From assembly GCF_003319105.1 (NCBI RefSeq), contig NZ_QOHH01000007.1, positions 62,001-126,000 on the forward strand: a stretch of 64,000 bases of DNA, written 5' to 3'. The translations under genes and the position numbers were made by a program. Below, one piece after another: positions 52,979 through 61,445 of this stretch. The notes below the pieces were generated by a model that did no database searches, was not told where the DNA came from, and saw only the letters and a program-made list of their open reading frames with translations. How positions within the stretch are numbered: the stretch's first letter is position 1; each line of letters begins with the position of its first letter. Source of the DNA: Blastococcus sp. TF02-09 (GTDB lineage Bacteria; Actinomycetota; Actinomycetes; Mycobacteriales; Geodermatophilaceae).

Positions 52979-54504
52979 AGGGACTCCCGGAACTCGCGGG
53001 GCACCGCCAGGTGCGCGTCGAGCACGATGCCCAGCGGCAGTGCCGCGGCGAACGCCGAGTCCTGGGACCCGTAGACCGGCCGCAGCTGGCTGCGGGCGGT
53101 GGCCGCCAGGTTCTCGACGGCGGCGCGGGCGGTGTCCACGGCCGCGCGGGCGTCGTCGAGCAGGTCGGCCTCCACGACGGTCGCCGTGACGAGCATCCCG
53201 AAGGCGACCAGGCCGGCGCCCCGCGCCTCCTCCTCGGCCGTCAGCTCCGCCGCCCCCTGCTCGAGCACGATCCGGGCGGTCGGCCGGGAGGAGGAGGCCG
53301 CGCGGAAGTGGGCGTTGCGCCGGTCCTGCTCGACCAGCCGGGCAGCGTGGGCGGCGTCCATCGGCGTGTAAAGCAGGGTGACCCGCTTGCGGTCGACGTC
53401 CGGGTGCGGCGCCAGCAGGTCGGCCAGCACGGAGGAGTACACCTCGCCGCGGGGTGCGGCCGTCATCGACCACGTCACCGACACCGCACCGTCGTGGCGG
53501 TACCAGCCCCACCCGGCCTCGGCGGCGACCGGACCGACGTCGGACCAGCGCAGCTCGGGGATGTCGCCGACGGCGTGCGCCTCGTCGAGGTGCGGAGCCG
53601 CCGACGGGTCGTAGGCCACCCGGACGATCTCGCACAGCTCTTCGGCGGTCACCGGCCGGACCGCGCCGGCCCCGGTGGCGCCGAGCCCGGCGACGAGGGA
53701 GGGCAGCCGCGACCCGATGTCCCGCGCGACGTCCGCCGGCTCACGGTTCCGGCCGCGGGCACGACCGGCCGTCGAGAAGGTGAGGCTGACGAAGGCGGTG
53801 ACCGTGGCCGACCCCGCCGGGTGGTCGCGGACCACCTCCTCCAGCATCGCGAGGGCGACCGCCGGCGCGTCCGGGTCGAGGTGGGTGCCGATCTCCCGGC
53901 GCAGCCGGTGCCCGTAGTCCGGAGCGGTCTCCACGGTCACCGCGGCGGCCACCAGCCCCGGTTCGTGCCCGAGGGCCGCCAGCCACGCGCCCCAGTGGGC
54001 GACCCACACGTCGACCTGCTCCTGGTCCACCAGCGAGGCGCCGTCCGGCTCGGCAGCAACGACGACGGTGACGTGGCGGGTGGCGGGGTGCTCGACCAGG
54101 GCGAAGGCCCGCCCGGTCGGGTCCTGCCACTCCGAGAGCCGGGTGCCTGCGGCCAGGCCCGGGAGCTGGCACGTCCGGCCCGGCGTCCGCCCGAGCACCC
54201 CGGACCGGTAGAGGTGGGACCCGGAGCGCCGCGCGCGCGCCCAGCCGAGACGGCTCGACAGCCGCTCGACGCCGGACCTGTGGTGCCGGTCCCGGACGAC
54301 GAGGAGCGCCATCAGGAGGGCGAGGACCGCCGCGACCGCGAGGGCCCACAGCAGTCCACCGACGGCCACGGCCACGATCGTCGCCACCAGCCCGACCAGC
54401 AGCACCCCCGTGCCGAGGAGACCGAGGCCGCCCAGACCGGGGCTGGACGGGCGCCGCCAGTTGCCGTACGTCCGCGGCGCGGGGAGGGGGCCGGTCGTCG
54501 TCAC
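52975..54504 (-). CDS. SCO6880-family T4SS-associated protein
   Basis: 509 residues from GTG 54504. Two membrane segments near the N-terminus (LGLLGTGVLLVGLVATIVAV, LLWALAVAAVLALLMALLVV) followed by a large soluble part with SHLYRSGVLG, WQDPTGRAFALVEHPATRHVTVV and an ETAPDYGHRLRREI motif. This is the architecture of proteins named after Streptomyces SCO6880, which occur next to VirB4-like ATPases and combine a PrgI/VirB3-like membrane part with a VirB4 N-terminal-like domain. Together with the 51449 product it probably makes up a split VirB3-VirB4 unit. Confidence 0.85.
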   Translation of the reverse strand: MTTTGPLPAPRTYGNWRRPSSPGLGGLGLLGTGVLLVGLVATIVAVAVGGLLWALAVAAVLALLMALLVVRDRHHRSGVERLSSRLGWARARRSGSHLYRSGVLGRTPGRTCQLPGLAAGTRLSEWQDPTGRAFALVEHPATRHVTVVVAAEPDGASLVDQEQVDVWVAHWGAWLAALGHEPGLVAAAVTVETAPDYGHRLRREIGTHLDPDAPAVALAMLEEVVRDHPAGSATVTAFVSLTFSTAGRARGRNREPADVARDIGSRLPSLVAGLGATGAGAVRPVTAEELCEIVRVAYDPSAAPHLDEAHAVGDIPELRWSDVGPVAAEAGWGWYRHDGAVSVTWSMTAAPRGEVYSSVLADLLAPHPDVDRKRVTLLYTPMDAAHAARLVEQDRRNAHFRAASSSRPTARIVLEQGAAELTAEEEARGAGLVAFGMLVTATVVEADLLDDARAAVDTARAAVENLAATARSQLRPVYGSQDSAFAAALPLGIVLDAHLAVPREFRESL

Positions 54505-56261
54505 GGCAGGTCCTCCCCGTCGGGCCGCGACCGGGGCAGCGGACGGGCCTCGTCGGCCGGTGCGTCGACCGACCGGCCGGGCGAGGTCTCGCCCTGGATC
54601 TCGAGCACCCGCCGACCGCGGGCGCCCTGCCCGAGCCGGCCGGCGCCCTCGATGGCCACGCGGTCGCCGGTCCTGCGGGGTGGGGCCTGCAGCGCCGAGC
54701 GACCGGCGGGGCGCACCGGGGTGGCGACGGCGTGGGCCGGTCCCCCGGCGCGGAGCACCTGCGAGCTGACCGCCAGCGTCGCCGGGGCCACCGCCACGGC
54801 ACCCGACGGCAGCCGGCCGGCCGCGTGCGCTCCTCCCCGGTCCACCGACGTCGCCGCGGTGACGACCGGGCGCAGCACCCGGAGCAGAGCCGGCAGTGCC
54901 GCGAGGGCGAGCACCAGGAAGGTCGTACCGGTGAGCGCCGCGACCAGCGGGGAGGCGTCGGGATCGGGCGCCACGAGGAAGGACGTCGCGTAGATCATCG
55001 CGGCCACGGGCTGGTAGAGGACGAAGGCGGCGACCCACGTCAGCGTCCGGACGAACACCGCCCGCCCGGTCTCGGTGCTCGTGGCCGAGGCCGACAGCGG
55101 CAGCAGCCCGGTCAGCACCACGAGGACGGCGCCGCGGGCGATGATCACCACGATCTGGAGGACGGCGCCCAGCATCACGGCGCTGCCCAGCAGGATGGTG
55201 AGGACGACGGGCATGCCGCCGGACTCGGGTAGCGCGAGCAGGCCGACGAAGCTGGCCTCGACGTCGTCGGTCGCCCGGTGCAGCACCCAGACGGAGAGGG
55301 CGTCGGCCGCCCCGACGACGAGCGTGACCGCGGTGACCCCGGCCGCGGTGACCAGCACCAGCGTGCCCAGACCACGCAGCAGATCGGCGATCGGCCGGGC
55401 GCGGCGGTGCCAGGCCATGCGCCCGGCCGCGAGCAGGACCGCGAGCACGGCGATCGCCGTCGTGTACCAGGACAGCGACGACTGCAGCACGCCGACCGCC
55501 GCGGACGGTTCCACGGCGCCGTCCGCGGCCCGCGTCCCGATCCCGGGCGAAGGAGGTGCGGCCCACAACCGCGCGACGGCCGCGAGCGCGTCCTGCGCGG
55601 CCTCGATCACCGCGGCCGCCAGGTCCTGGAGCGGATCACCGCCCACGTCGGCGGCGGTGGAGCTGGCGACAGGGATGGTGGGATCGCTGAACGCGGTCAG
55701 CCCCGAGGCACCCGTCCGGGACGCGCGCACCGGCACGTCGACCTCCGCCGCGACGCCCACGAAGGCGGCCGGGTCCAGCGCCGCCGACGGGACGTCCGCG
55801 AGTTCGGGCCCGGGCACGGGTGCGGCCGCGGCGGCGTCCGGCGGGAGCACGGTCACGTCCGGCGGTGCTGCGGGAACGTCCGGCGGGAGCCCAGCGACCC
55901 CGTCGGGCGCTGGGGGCAGCGGCTGGTCCACCGGCGGCGGAGCGGGGTCCACGGCCGGCGGCGGGACCGGCTCCGCGGCGGGCGGGGTCGCGGGCGGCTG
56001 CGCCGCGGGAGGAGGTGGAGGCGGCTCCGCCGCAGGTGGGGGCGGCTCCACGACGGGCGGCGGCGGTTCGACAGCGGGCGGAGGCGGCTCCACGGCGGGC
56101 GGGGGTGGCTCCGCGGCGGGCGGGGGCGGCTCCACAGCGGGCGGGAGCGGCTCCACGGGAGGTGGCGCCGGCGTGGGGACCGGCTCCGCCGACGGCGTCA
56201 CCGGTGCCGGGGTGGGCACCGGCACCGGGCTCGGGAGAGCCGGGTCGACGGGCTCGCTCAC
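54501..56261 (-). CDS. TrbL/VirB6-like polytopic membrane protein with Pro-rich repeat N-terminus
   Basis: 586 residues. Residues 1-130 are a Pro/Glu/Ala repeat (units of AEPPPPAVEPPPP) that could span the envelope. The middle contains about six membrane segments (SWYTTAIAVLAVLLAAG, TLVLVTAAGVTAVTLVVG, VLTILLGSAVMLGAVLQIVV, FVRTLTWVAAFVLYQPVAAM, TFLVLALAALPALLRVL), the VirB6/TrbL pattern. The C-terminus is polar. Overlaps both neighbours by 4 bp. Confidence 0.85.
   Translation of the reverse strand: MSEPVDPALPSPVPVPTPAPVTPSAEPVPTPAPPPVEPLPPAVEPPPPAAEPPPPAVEPPPPAVEPPPPVVEPPPPAAEPPPPPPAAQPPATPPAAEPVPPPAVDPAPPPVDQPLPPAPDGVAGLPPDVPAAPPDVTVLPPDAAAAAPVPGPELADVPSAALDPAAFVGVAAEVDVPVRASRTGASGLTAFSDPTIPVASSTAADVGGDPLQDLAAAVIEAAQDALAAVARLWAAPPSPGIGTRAADGAVEPSAAVGVLQSSLSWYTTAIAVLAVLLAAGRMAWHRRARPIADLLRGLGTLVLVTAAGVTAVTLVVGAADALSVWVLHRATDDVEASFVGLLALPESGGMPVVLTILLGSAVMLGAVLQIVVIIARGAVLVVLTGLLPLSASATSTETGRAVFVRTLTWVAAFVLYQPVAAMIYATSFLVAPDPDASPLVAALTGTTFLVLALAALPALLRVLRPVVTAATSVDRGGAHAAGRLPSGAVAVAPATLAVSSQVLRAGGPAHAVATPVRPAGRSALQAPPRRTGDRVAIEGAGRLGQGARGRRVLEIQGETSPGRSVDAPADEARPLPRSRPDGEDLP
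55980..56160 (-). repeat. Tandem repeat coding for PPPP(A/V)(A/V)E units
   Basis: Roughly 21-24-base units with a GGCGGCTCC core repeat about eight times with slight changes. They lie inside the TrbL-like gene and encode its Pro-rich region. Such repeats can change in number by slippage. Confidence 0.8.
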
Positions 56262-56536
56262 AGGAGCGCCGCGATCAGCGCGGAGGCGGAGCTCACGAGG
56301 ACCGCTCCCCCGAGCACGAGGACGAGCTCACCGGCGAACCCGGCGCCCTCACCGCGACGGTGCGCCAGCGCCATGCGCCCGCCGACCAGGATGACGCCCA
56401 CGACGCACAGGGCCAGGACGGTCCAGGCGACCCACTCGACGATGGTCACGATGCCCTCGGCACCCGGCGGGGGCGTGCCCTCGCCGGGGTCCACCACGGC
56501 CAGCACTGTGGGAGCGGCGGCGAGCAGCGAGGTCAT
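56258..56536 (-). CDS. Small two-helix membrane protein, VirB2/TrbC-like
   Basis: 92 residues from ATG 56536. An N-terminal hydrophobic or signal-like stretch, then two membrane helices (IVEWVAWTVLALCVVGVILVGG and AGELVLVLGGAVLVSSASALIAAL) joined by a basic loop (RMALAHRRGEGAG). Size and position before a VirB6-like gene fit the pilin-like VirB2/TrbC class. First gene of the four-gene T4SS-like operon. Confidence 0.8.
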   Translation of the reverse strand: MTSLLAAAPTVLAVVDPGEGTPPPGAEGIVTIVEWVAWTVLALCVVGVILVGGRMALAHRRGEGAGFAGELVLVLGGAVLVSSASALIAALL

Positions 56537-56657
56537 GGCTTCCTCCTCCTCCAGCGGATCCGCGCCGGCGGACGGCGCGGTGGACGAGGTCGGCACCCGC
56601 GCCGGTCTCCGGCTCGTGTCCACGCTCCGTCGGACGCGGACGCCGGGCAATGCCCGA

Positions 56658-56667
56658 CATTGGGGGG
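56658..56667 (+). promoter_or_regulatory. Putative operator CATTGGGGGG (copy B)
   Basis: Lies between the divergent T4SS-like operon (start 56536) and the lipoprotein gene (start 56733), 65 bp before the latter. Matches copies at 58427 and 61326 in CATTG plus the G-run. Copy B lacks the clear CCCC half. Confidence 0.5.
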
Positions 56668-56732
56668 TGTGCGCCGCCGGTGCCCCTGGCTGTACTCGAG
56701 CCGGTGCTCGGACCGACGGACGAGGGTGGGCG

Positions 56733-57305
56733 ATGGACGGCGCGATGCGTCCGCGGGGAGGCCGCCGGTGGCGGGCCGCCCTCGCGGCGGTCGCCCTGGC
56801 CCTCGCCGCCGGCGGGTGCACGGGCGCCGACGACGTCGCCGGCTCCCGCACCCCCTCGCCGACCGCGGCGCCGCCCTCGGACGACGGCCACCGGACCGGG
56901 AGCTTCCCCGCGCCGCTCCCCCACCCCACGGACGACGCCGCGTCCGCCGCCTCCGCCCTGGCCCTCGGCACCGCCGCCGTCACCGCGTTCGCCCGACCCG
57001 ACGTCGCACCGGCCCGGTGGTGGGCGGAGCTCGCCCCGCTGCTGAGCCCGGCCGCGACCCTGGCGTACGAGGGCACCGACCCCGTCGAGGTCCCGGCCCA
57101 CCGGGTCACCGGGCCGGCGTGGTCCGGCGTCAGCCCCAGCAGCTTCCTCGCGACGGTCTTCGTGCCGACCGACGCCGGGGACTACGCGGTGCTGCTGGTC
57201 CGCGAGGGTGGCGGTGCGCCGTGGCTGGTGGAGCGCATCACCCTGGTGCCCGCGGACTACGTGCCGCCGGCCCCGGCGACCCCCTCCCCGCCGGCGGGTT
57301 CGTGA
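56733..57305 (+). CDS. Small lipoprotein of the T4SS-like cluster
   Basis: 190 residues from ATG 56733 (a second ATG lies at codon 5). Signal sequence with lipobox AAGGC, a Ser/Pro/Thr-rich tether, then an alpha/beta domain of about 120 residues (WWAELAPLLSPAATLAYEG, SFLATVFVPTDAGDYAVLLVREGGGAPWLVERI), which resembles an NTF2-like VirB8-type or envelope scaffold domain. Adjacent to the M23 peptidase gene (stop and start overlap). Role inferred: envelope component of the secretion apparatus. Confidence 0.8.
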   Translation: MDGAMRPRGGRRWRAALAAVALALAAGGCTGADDVAGSRTPSPTAAPPSDDGHRTGSFPAPLPHPTDDAASAASALALGTAAVTAFARPDVAPARWWAELAPLLSPAATLAYEGTDPVEVPAHRVTGPAWSGVSPSSFLATVFVPTDAGDYAVLLVREGGGAPWLVERITLVPADYVPPAPATPSPPAGS

Positions 57306-58339
57306 TGCGCCGGGCCCTGGCCCTCCTCCTGGCGCCCGTCGCGGTGGCCGGGGGTCTGGTGGCCGGGGTCCTGGTCATGAGCGAGCCCGAGGCCCGGGTG
57401 CAGGCCGCCGCCTGCGCCGGGGGGCCCGGATCGCTGACCGTGACCGGCGTGCCCGGCGGGACCGTCGCCGGGTACACCGGCGAGCAGCTGGCCAACGCGG
57501 CCGCGATCGTCCGGACCGGCCAGGCCCTCGGTGTCGACGCCCGCGGCCAGGCCATCGGCGTGATGACGGCGATGGGCGAGTCCTCGCTGGTGGCCGTCGA
57601 CCACGGCGACGCCGCCGGGCCCGACAGCCGCGGGCTGTTCCAGCAGCGCGCCAACGGCCTGTGGGGCAGCTACGCCGACCGGATGGACGCCGTCGCGTCC
57701 GCCACCAGCTTCTTCCACGCCCTGCTCGCGGTGCCGGGCTGGGAGACGCTGCCGCCCACGATCGCCGCGCACCGCGTGCAGCACAACGCCGACCCCTACC
57801 ACTACGCCCGCTGGTGGGATCCCGCGCTCGAGGTCCTCGCCGCGCTCGCCGGGGCGCCCGTCGCCGGGCTCGCCCCCGGCACGGGGTCCCTGCCCTGCAC
57901 CGGGGTGTCCCCGCTCGGACCGGTCGTCGGGGGGTGGACGCTCCCGGCCGACGGTCGCCTCAGCAGCGGCTTCGGACGCCGCGGCAACCCGACCGGCGAG
58001 GGCGAGCAGCTGCACGCCGGTCTCGATCTGGCCGCCGCGTGCGACACGGCGATCGTGGCCGCGGGGGCAGGGATCGTGGTGCAGGCCGGCGCCGCGTCGG
58101 GCTACGGCAACCTGGTGGCCGTCGACCACGGCTCGGGCGTGGTCACGCGGTACGCGCACATGGAGGCCGAGGACCTCACGGTGGTCGTCGGTCAGAGCGT
58201 CGCCACGGGGCAGCAGCTCGCGCGGGTGGGCTCCGCCGGCGACTCGACCGGCTGCCACCTGCACTTCGAGGTGCTGCTCGACGGCGTCGCCAGTGATCCC
58301 CTGCCGTTCCTCGCCGAGCGGGGCATCGACCCCCGATAG
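57305..58339 (+). CDS. Exported M23 endopeptidase with lysozyme-like N-terminal domain
   Basis: 344 residues. N-terminal signal or anchor, then a soluble-lytic-like region (about 50-180) with the candidate Glu in AMGESSLVA and SRGLFQQR, then an M23 (LytM) domain with both zinc motifs: HAGLDL (H-x3-D, about 236) and HLHFEV (about 317), plus the DHGSGVVTRYAHM loop. A two-activity wall hydrolase, as used by conjugation-like systems to open peptidoglycan (VirB1-type role). Directly follows the lipoprotein gene. Confidence 0.9.
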   Translation: MRRALALLLAPVAVAGGLVAGVLVMSEPEARVQAAACAGGPGSLTVTGVPGGTVAGYTGEQLANAAAIVRTGQALGVDARGQAIGVMTAMGESSLVAVDHGDAAGPDSRGLFQQRANGLWGSYADRMDAVASATSFFHALLAVPGWETLPPTIAAHRVQHNADPYHYARWWDPALEVLAALAGAPVAGLAPGTGSLPCTGVSPLGPVVGGWTLPADGRLSSGFGRRGNPTGEGEQLHAGLDLAAACDTAIVAAGAGIVVQAGAASGYGNLVAVDHGSGVVTRYAHMEAEDLTVVVGQSVATGQQLARVGSAGDSTGCHLHFEVLLDGVASDPLPFLAERGIDPR

Positions 58340-58426
58340 CGGTTCCGCCCGCCGGGAGCGGCGGCGTCAGGCACCGGCCGGCCACTCCGGGTGACGCAAC
58401 ACCACGCGGCGTCGACGGACCCCCCA

Positions 58427-58436
58427 CATTGTGGGG
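58427..58436 (+). promoter_or_regulatory. Putative operator CATTGTGGGG with downstream CCCCCC (copy C)
   Basis: 97 bp before the multicopper oxidase start. The site is part of a wider dyad: CCCCCCACATTGTGGGG, then ACGACGGTCCCCCC. The inverted CCCCAC/GTGGGG halves make this the most palindromic copy. Confidence 0.5.
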
Positions 58437-58532
58437 ACGACGGTCCCCCCTGTGACGGCTGGGACGGGAGGGACCGACGGCCCACGCTTTCGGTGTTCCG
58501 CTCGAACCTCTGGTGCCAACGGGAGCCTGACC

Positions 58533-60125
58533 ATGGAACTACCGTCCCTCGACCGTCGGGACATGCTGAAGGTGTGGCTGCTGGGCGCGGCCGCGGTGGC
58601 CCTCCCCTTCCAGGCATCGCTCACGGCGAAGAGCGCCTCCCGCATCTCCAGCCGCAAGCTGCCCAAGCCGTACACGCTGCCGTTCGCGGTCCCGCCCGTC
58701 CTCCCGAAGGCGTACGAGGACGCGACGACGGACTACTACGTCGTGCGGCAGCAGGCGTTCGTGGGCCGGATCCTGCCCGGCGTCGACACGCCGCTGTTCG
58801 GCTACAACGGCACGGTCCCGGGGCCCACGATCAAGGCCACCCACGGCCGCCGCACGGTGGTCCGGCAGATCAACGAGCTGCCCGACCAGCACCCGAGCCT
58901 CGGCTACGTGCCCTGGACCTCCACCCACCTGCACGGCATGCCGTCCGAGCCGCAGTACGACGGCTACGCCGGGGACAACTCCCAGCCGGGGCAGTGGAAG
59001 GACTACCACTACCCGAACAACTGCGAGGCGCGCACGCTCTGGTACCACGACCACGGCGTCCACCACACCGCCGAGAACGTGTACATGGGCCTGGCGGCCC
59101 AGTACCACCTCACGGACGCCGTCGAGCAGGCCCTGCCCATCCCGAAGGGCCAGTACGACGTCCCGCTCATGCTCGGTGACGCCAGCTTCGCCGAGAGCGG
59201 CGCGCTGCTGTGGGACGACCACAGCCACTCGGGGCACTACGGCGACGTCATCCTGGTCAACGGCGTGCCGTGGCCCACCATGAAGGTCACCCAGCGCAAG
59301 TACCGCTTCCGCGTCCTCAACGCGTCGGTGGCCCGCGGCTACAAGCTCAAGCTGAGCAACGGCCAGCCCTTCCAGGTGATCGCCACCGACGGGGGGCTCA
59401 TGTCCGCACCCCAGAGCGTCACCCAGATCACCGTGGGCATGGCCGAGCGCTACGAGATCGTCATCGACTTCGCGGCGATCAAGCCGGGCCAGAAGATCCA
59501 GCTGGTCAACCTCGGCGTCAAGAACGCGATCGACTACGACCACACCGGCAAGATCATGCAGTTCGAGGTCACCGCCGACCCGTTCGACCCGGACAACAAC
59601 CTCGTCCCGGCCGCCCTCGCGCCCGCCCACTCCGCGATGCTGCTCACGCCCGCCCAGGCGAAGGTCAAGCGCTACATGCGCGTGGAGCGCACGAACGGCC
59701 TCTGGACGATCAACGGGCAGACGTGGGACGACGTCGAGAAGGGCGACTTCAACCCGATCTTCGCCAATCCGCAGCCCGGCGACGTGGAGATGTGGGAGAT
59801 CGAGAACAAGTCCGGTGGCTGGTTCCACCCGGTGCACATCCACTTCGTCGACTTCCAGGTCGTCAGTCGCAACGGCAAGCCGCCGCGTCCCGAGGAGAAG
59901 GGCCCGAAGGACGTCGTCTACGTGGGCGAGGGCGAGAAGGTCCGCGTGCTCATGCGGTTCTCCAAGCCGGGCGGCTACCACGGCCGCTACATGATCCACT
60001 GCCACAACCTGTCGCACGAGGACCACGACATGATGACGCAGTTTCAGATCGGCGCGCACGACGTCGACTGCGACCCGGTCAAGACGGCACCGCCGAAGTA
60101 CGGCAACCCGCCGGTGTGGTCCTGA
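58533..60125 (+). CDS. Tat-exported multicopper oxidase
   Basis: 530 residues from ATG 58533. Tat-like signal: RRDMLK followed by a hydrophobic stretch. All four copper motifs are intact: HLHG (about 131), WYHDHG (about 170), HPVHIH (about 432) and HCHNLSHEDHDMM (about 489), the last giving the type 1 site with Met as axial ligand. Overall most like the bilirubin oxidase / CotA / phenoxazinone synthase branch. Oxidises phenols, metals or a peptide-bound group outside the membrane using oxygen. Four bases separate it from the next gene. Confidence 0.93.
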   Translation: MELPSLDRRDMLKVWLLGAAAVALPFQASLTAKSASRISSRKLPKPYTLPFAVPPVLPKAYEDATTDYYVVRQQAFVGRILPGVDTPLFGYNGTVPGPTIKATHGRRTVVRQINELPDQHPSLGYVPWTSTHLHGMPSEPQYDGYAGDNSQPGQWKDYHYPNNCEARTLWYHDHGVHHTAENVYMGLAAQYHLTDAVEQALPIPKGQYDVPLMLGDASFAESGALLWDDHSHSGHYGDVILVNGVPWPTMKVTQRKYRFRVLNASVARGYKLKLSNGQPFQVIATDGGLMSAPQSVTQITVGMAERYEIVIDFAAIKPGQKIQLVNLGVKNAIDYDHTGKIMQFEVTADPFDPDNNLVPAALAPAHSAMLLTPAQAKVKRYMRVERTNGLWTINGQTWDDVEKGDFNPIFANPQPGDVEMWEIENKSGGWFHPVHIHFVDFQVVSRNGKPPRPEEKGPKDVVYVGEGEKVRVLMRFSKPGGYHGRYMIHCHNLSHEDHDMMTQFQIGAHDVDCDPVKTAPPKYGNPPVWS

Positions 60126-60128
60126 GCC

Positions 60129-60743
60129 ATGACCGCGACCGACACCACGCCCTCGGCCGGCTCGGCACTCCCGGACAGCCCGTCGCGGGGACGCCGCGCC
60201 TGGCCCTGGGCCGCAGCCGTCTCCGCCGCGGCGGCCGGCGGGCTGCACATGCGCGCGGCGTTCGACCACGTGGGCGCCCACGACGTCGTCGTCGGCTTCT
60301 TCCTGGTCGTGGCCTTCGCCCAGCTCGCCCTGGGCGTCTGGCTCGCCATGGGCGTCGTGGCCGGCCTCCGGCCCGACGTCCGGCTGATCGGGCTCGCACT
60401 GCTCGCCACCGTGGCCCTCGTGGGCCTCTACGTGGTGGCGCACACGACGGACCTGCTGGCCGCGTTCCAGGTGCACGACACCGCGGCGCACCACGGAGCC
60501 GGCACGGTGGGCACCGAGGCGCACTCGACCGAGACGACGGGTCCCGTCGCCCTCGGCCTGGAGCCGGTCACCACGCGGGAGCCGGCAACGCTGCTGGGCG
60601 CCGGCACGGTGGCGCTCGAGATGGTGACCGTGCTGTCCCTCACCGCCCTGCTGCCGGCCCGGTGGCGCGGTGGTGCGGCGAACGCGCTGCTGCTCCTCGG
60701 CGCCGCCACCTGGCTGCTGTGGCTCACCGGCGTGCTTGCGTGA
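60129..60743 (+). CDS. Membrane protein of the oxidase cluster
   Basis: 204 residues, five hydrophobic segments (WPWAAAVSAAAAGGLHM, VVVGFFLVVAFAQLALGVWLAMG, LIGLALLATVALVGLYVVAH, LLGAGTVALEMVTVLSLTAL, ANALLLLGAATWLLWLTGVL). His residues (HMRAAFDHVGAHD, HDTAAHHG) could bind metal. Coupled to the signal peptidase gene by a 4-bp GTGA overlap and to the oxidase by close spacing. Unrecognised; a copper or electron-transfer helper for the oxidase is one inference. Confidence 0.8.
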   Translation: MTATDTTPSAGSALPDSPSRGRRAWPWAAAVSAAAAGGLHMRAAFDHVGAHDVVVGFFLVVAFAQLALGVWLAMGVVAGLRPDVRLIGLALLATVALVGLYVVAHTTDLLAAFQVHDTAAHHGAGTVGTEAHSTETTGPVALGLEPVTTREPATLLGAGTVALEMVTVLSLTALLPARWRGGAANALLLLGAATWLLWLTGVLA

Positions 60744-61312
60744 CCCGTCCGGCCCCGGCGGCCGGCACCGCCCTCCCCGGCGCCGCCCGGACCACCGGGC
60801 GGCGCCGGCGGCGCCGCTGGCCGACCGTCCTGGCCGTCGCCGTCGCGCTCGCGCTCGTGTCGTCGGTGACCGGCATCCTGCCCGTCCGCGTCATGCGCGT
60901 CGGGTCGGACAGCATGTCCCCGACCATCGAGGCGGGCGACCTCGTGCTGGTCACGCGCAGCGGCGGTGCCGTCGAGCGGAGGGACGTCGTCGTCGTCGAC
61001 CACCCGGACACCGGCGCCCTGCTCGTCAAGCGCGCGGTGGCACTGGGCGGCGACCGCCTCGGCATCGAGGACGGCGTGCTCGTGGTGAACGGCGAAGCCG
61101 TGTGCGAACCGGACATCGACCCGGCGCGACTGGACGGCGTCTGGTTCGGCCCGGTGACCGTGCCCGAGGGCGAGGTGTTCCTGCTCGGCGACGACCGGGC
61201 CTCCTCGATCGACTCCCGCGCCTTCGGGACCGTGCCGACCGGTGAGGTCACCGGTGTCGTGGACAGCCTCCTGTGGCCGTCACCGGGCGGACTTCCCGAC
61301 GAGCTCTGCTGA
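60740..61312 (+). CDS. Type I signal peptidase
   Basis: 190 residues from GTG 60740. One N-terminal membrane segment, catalytic Ser in RVGSDSMSPTIEAGD (about 57), catalytic Lys in LVKRAVALGGDRL (about 97), and the GDDRASSIDSRAFG box. Shorter than housekeeping LepB; likely a dedicated peptidase for proteins of this cluster, for example the surface protein encoded next. Overlaps the previous gene by 4 bp. Confidence 0.9.
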   Translation: MTRPAPAAGTALPGAARTTGRRRRRRWPTVLAVAVALALVSSVTGILPVRVMRVGSDSMSPTIEAGDLVLVTRSGGAVERRDVVVVDHPDTGALLVKRAVALGGDRLGIEDGVLVVNGEAVCEPDIDPARLDGVWFGPVTVPEGEVFLLGDDRASSIDSRAFGTVPTGEVTGVVDSLLWPSPGGLPDELC

Positions 61313-61325
61313 CCGCACACCCAAG

Positions 61326-61347
61326 CATTGGGGGTACGGCATCCCCC
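61326..61347 (+). promoter_or_regulatory. Putative operator CATTGGGGGTAC-N-CCCCC (copy D)
   Basis: CATTGGGGGTACGGCATC followed by CCCC: the GGGGG and CCCCC halves form a dyad around ACGGCAT. 112 bp before the FN3 protein start. Matches copy A in GGGGGTAC and copies B and C in CATTG. Confidence 0.5.
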
Positions 61348-61445
61348 TCGTGGTGGCTGCCCACCCGCTCCGCCCGCGGGAACAGTCGGAGCCGGAAGTC
61401 CGGACACCCGCTCGGTGCCGGAAGACCCCGACAGCGGAGATCGTC

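Noticed and set aside
55980-56160. Repeat array considered as CRISPR
   Set aside because: Units are contiguous and vary by codon; they encode a Pro-rich region in frame and have no spacers or cas genes.
58539-60524. 661-codon minus-strand open frame opposite the multicopper oxidase
   Set aside because: The plus strand carries all four copper motifs; the minus frame is His/Val/Asp-rich shadow.
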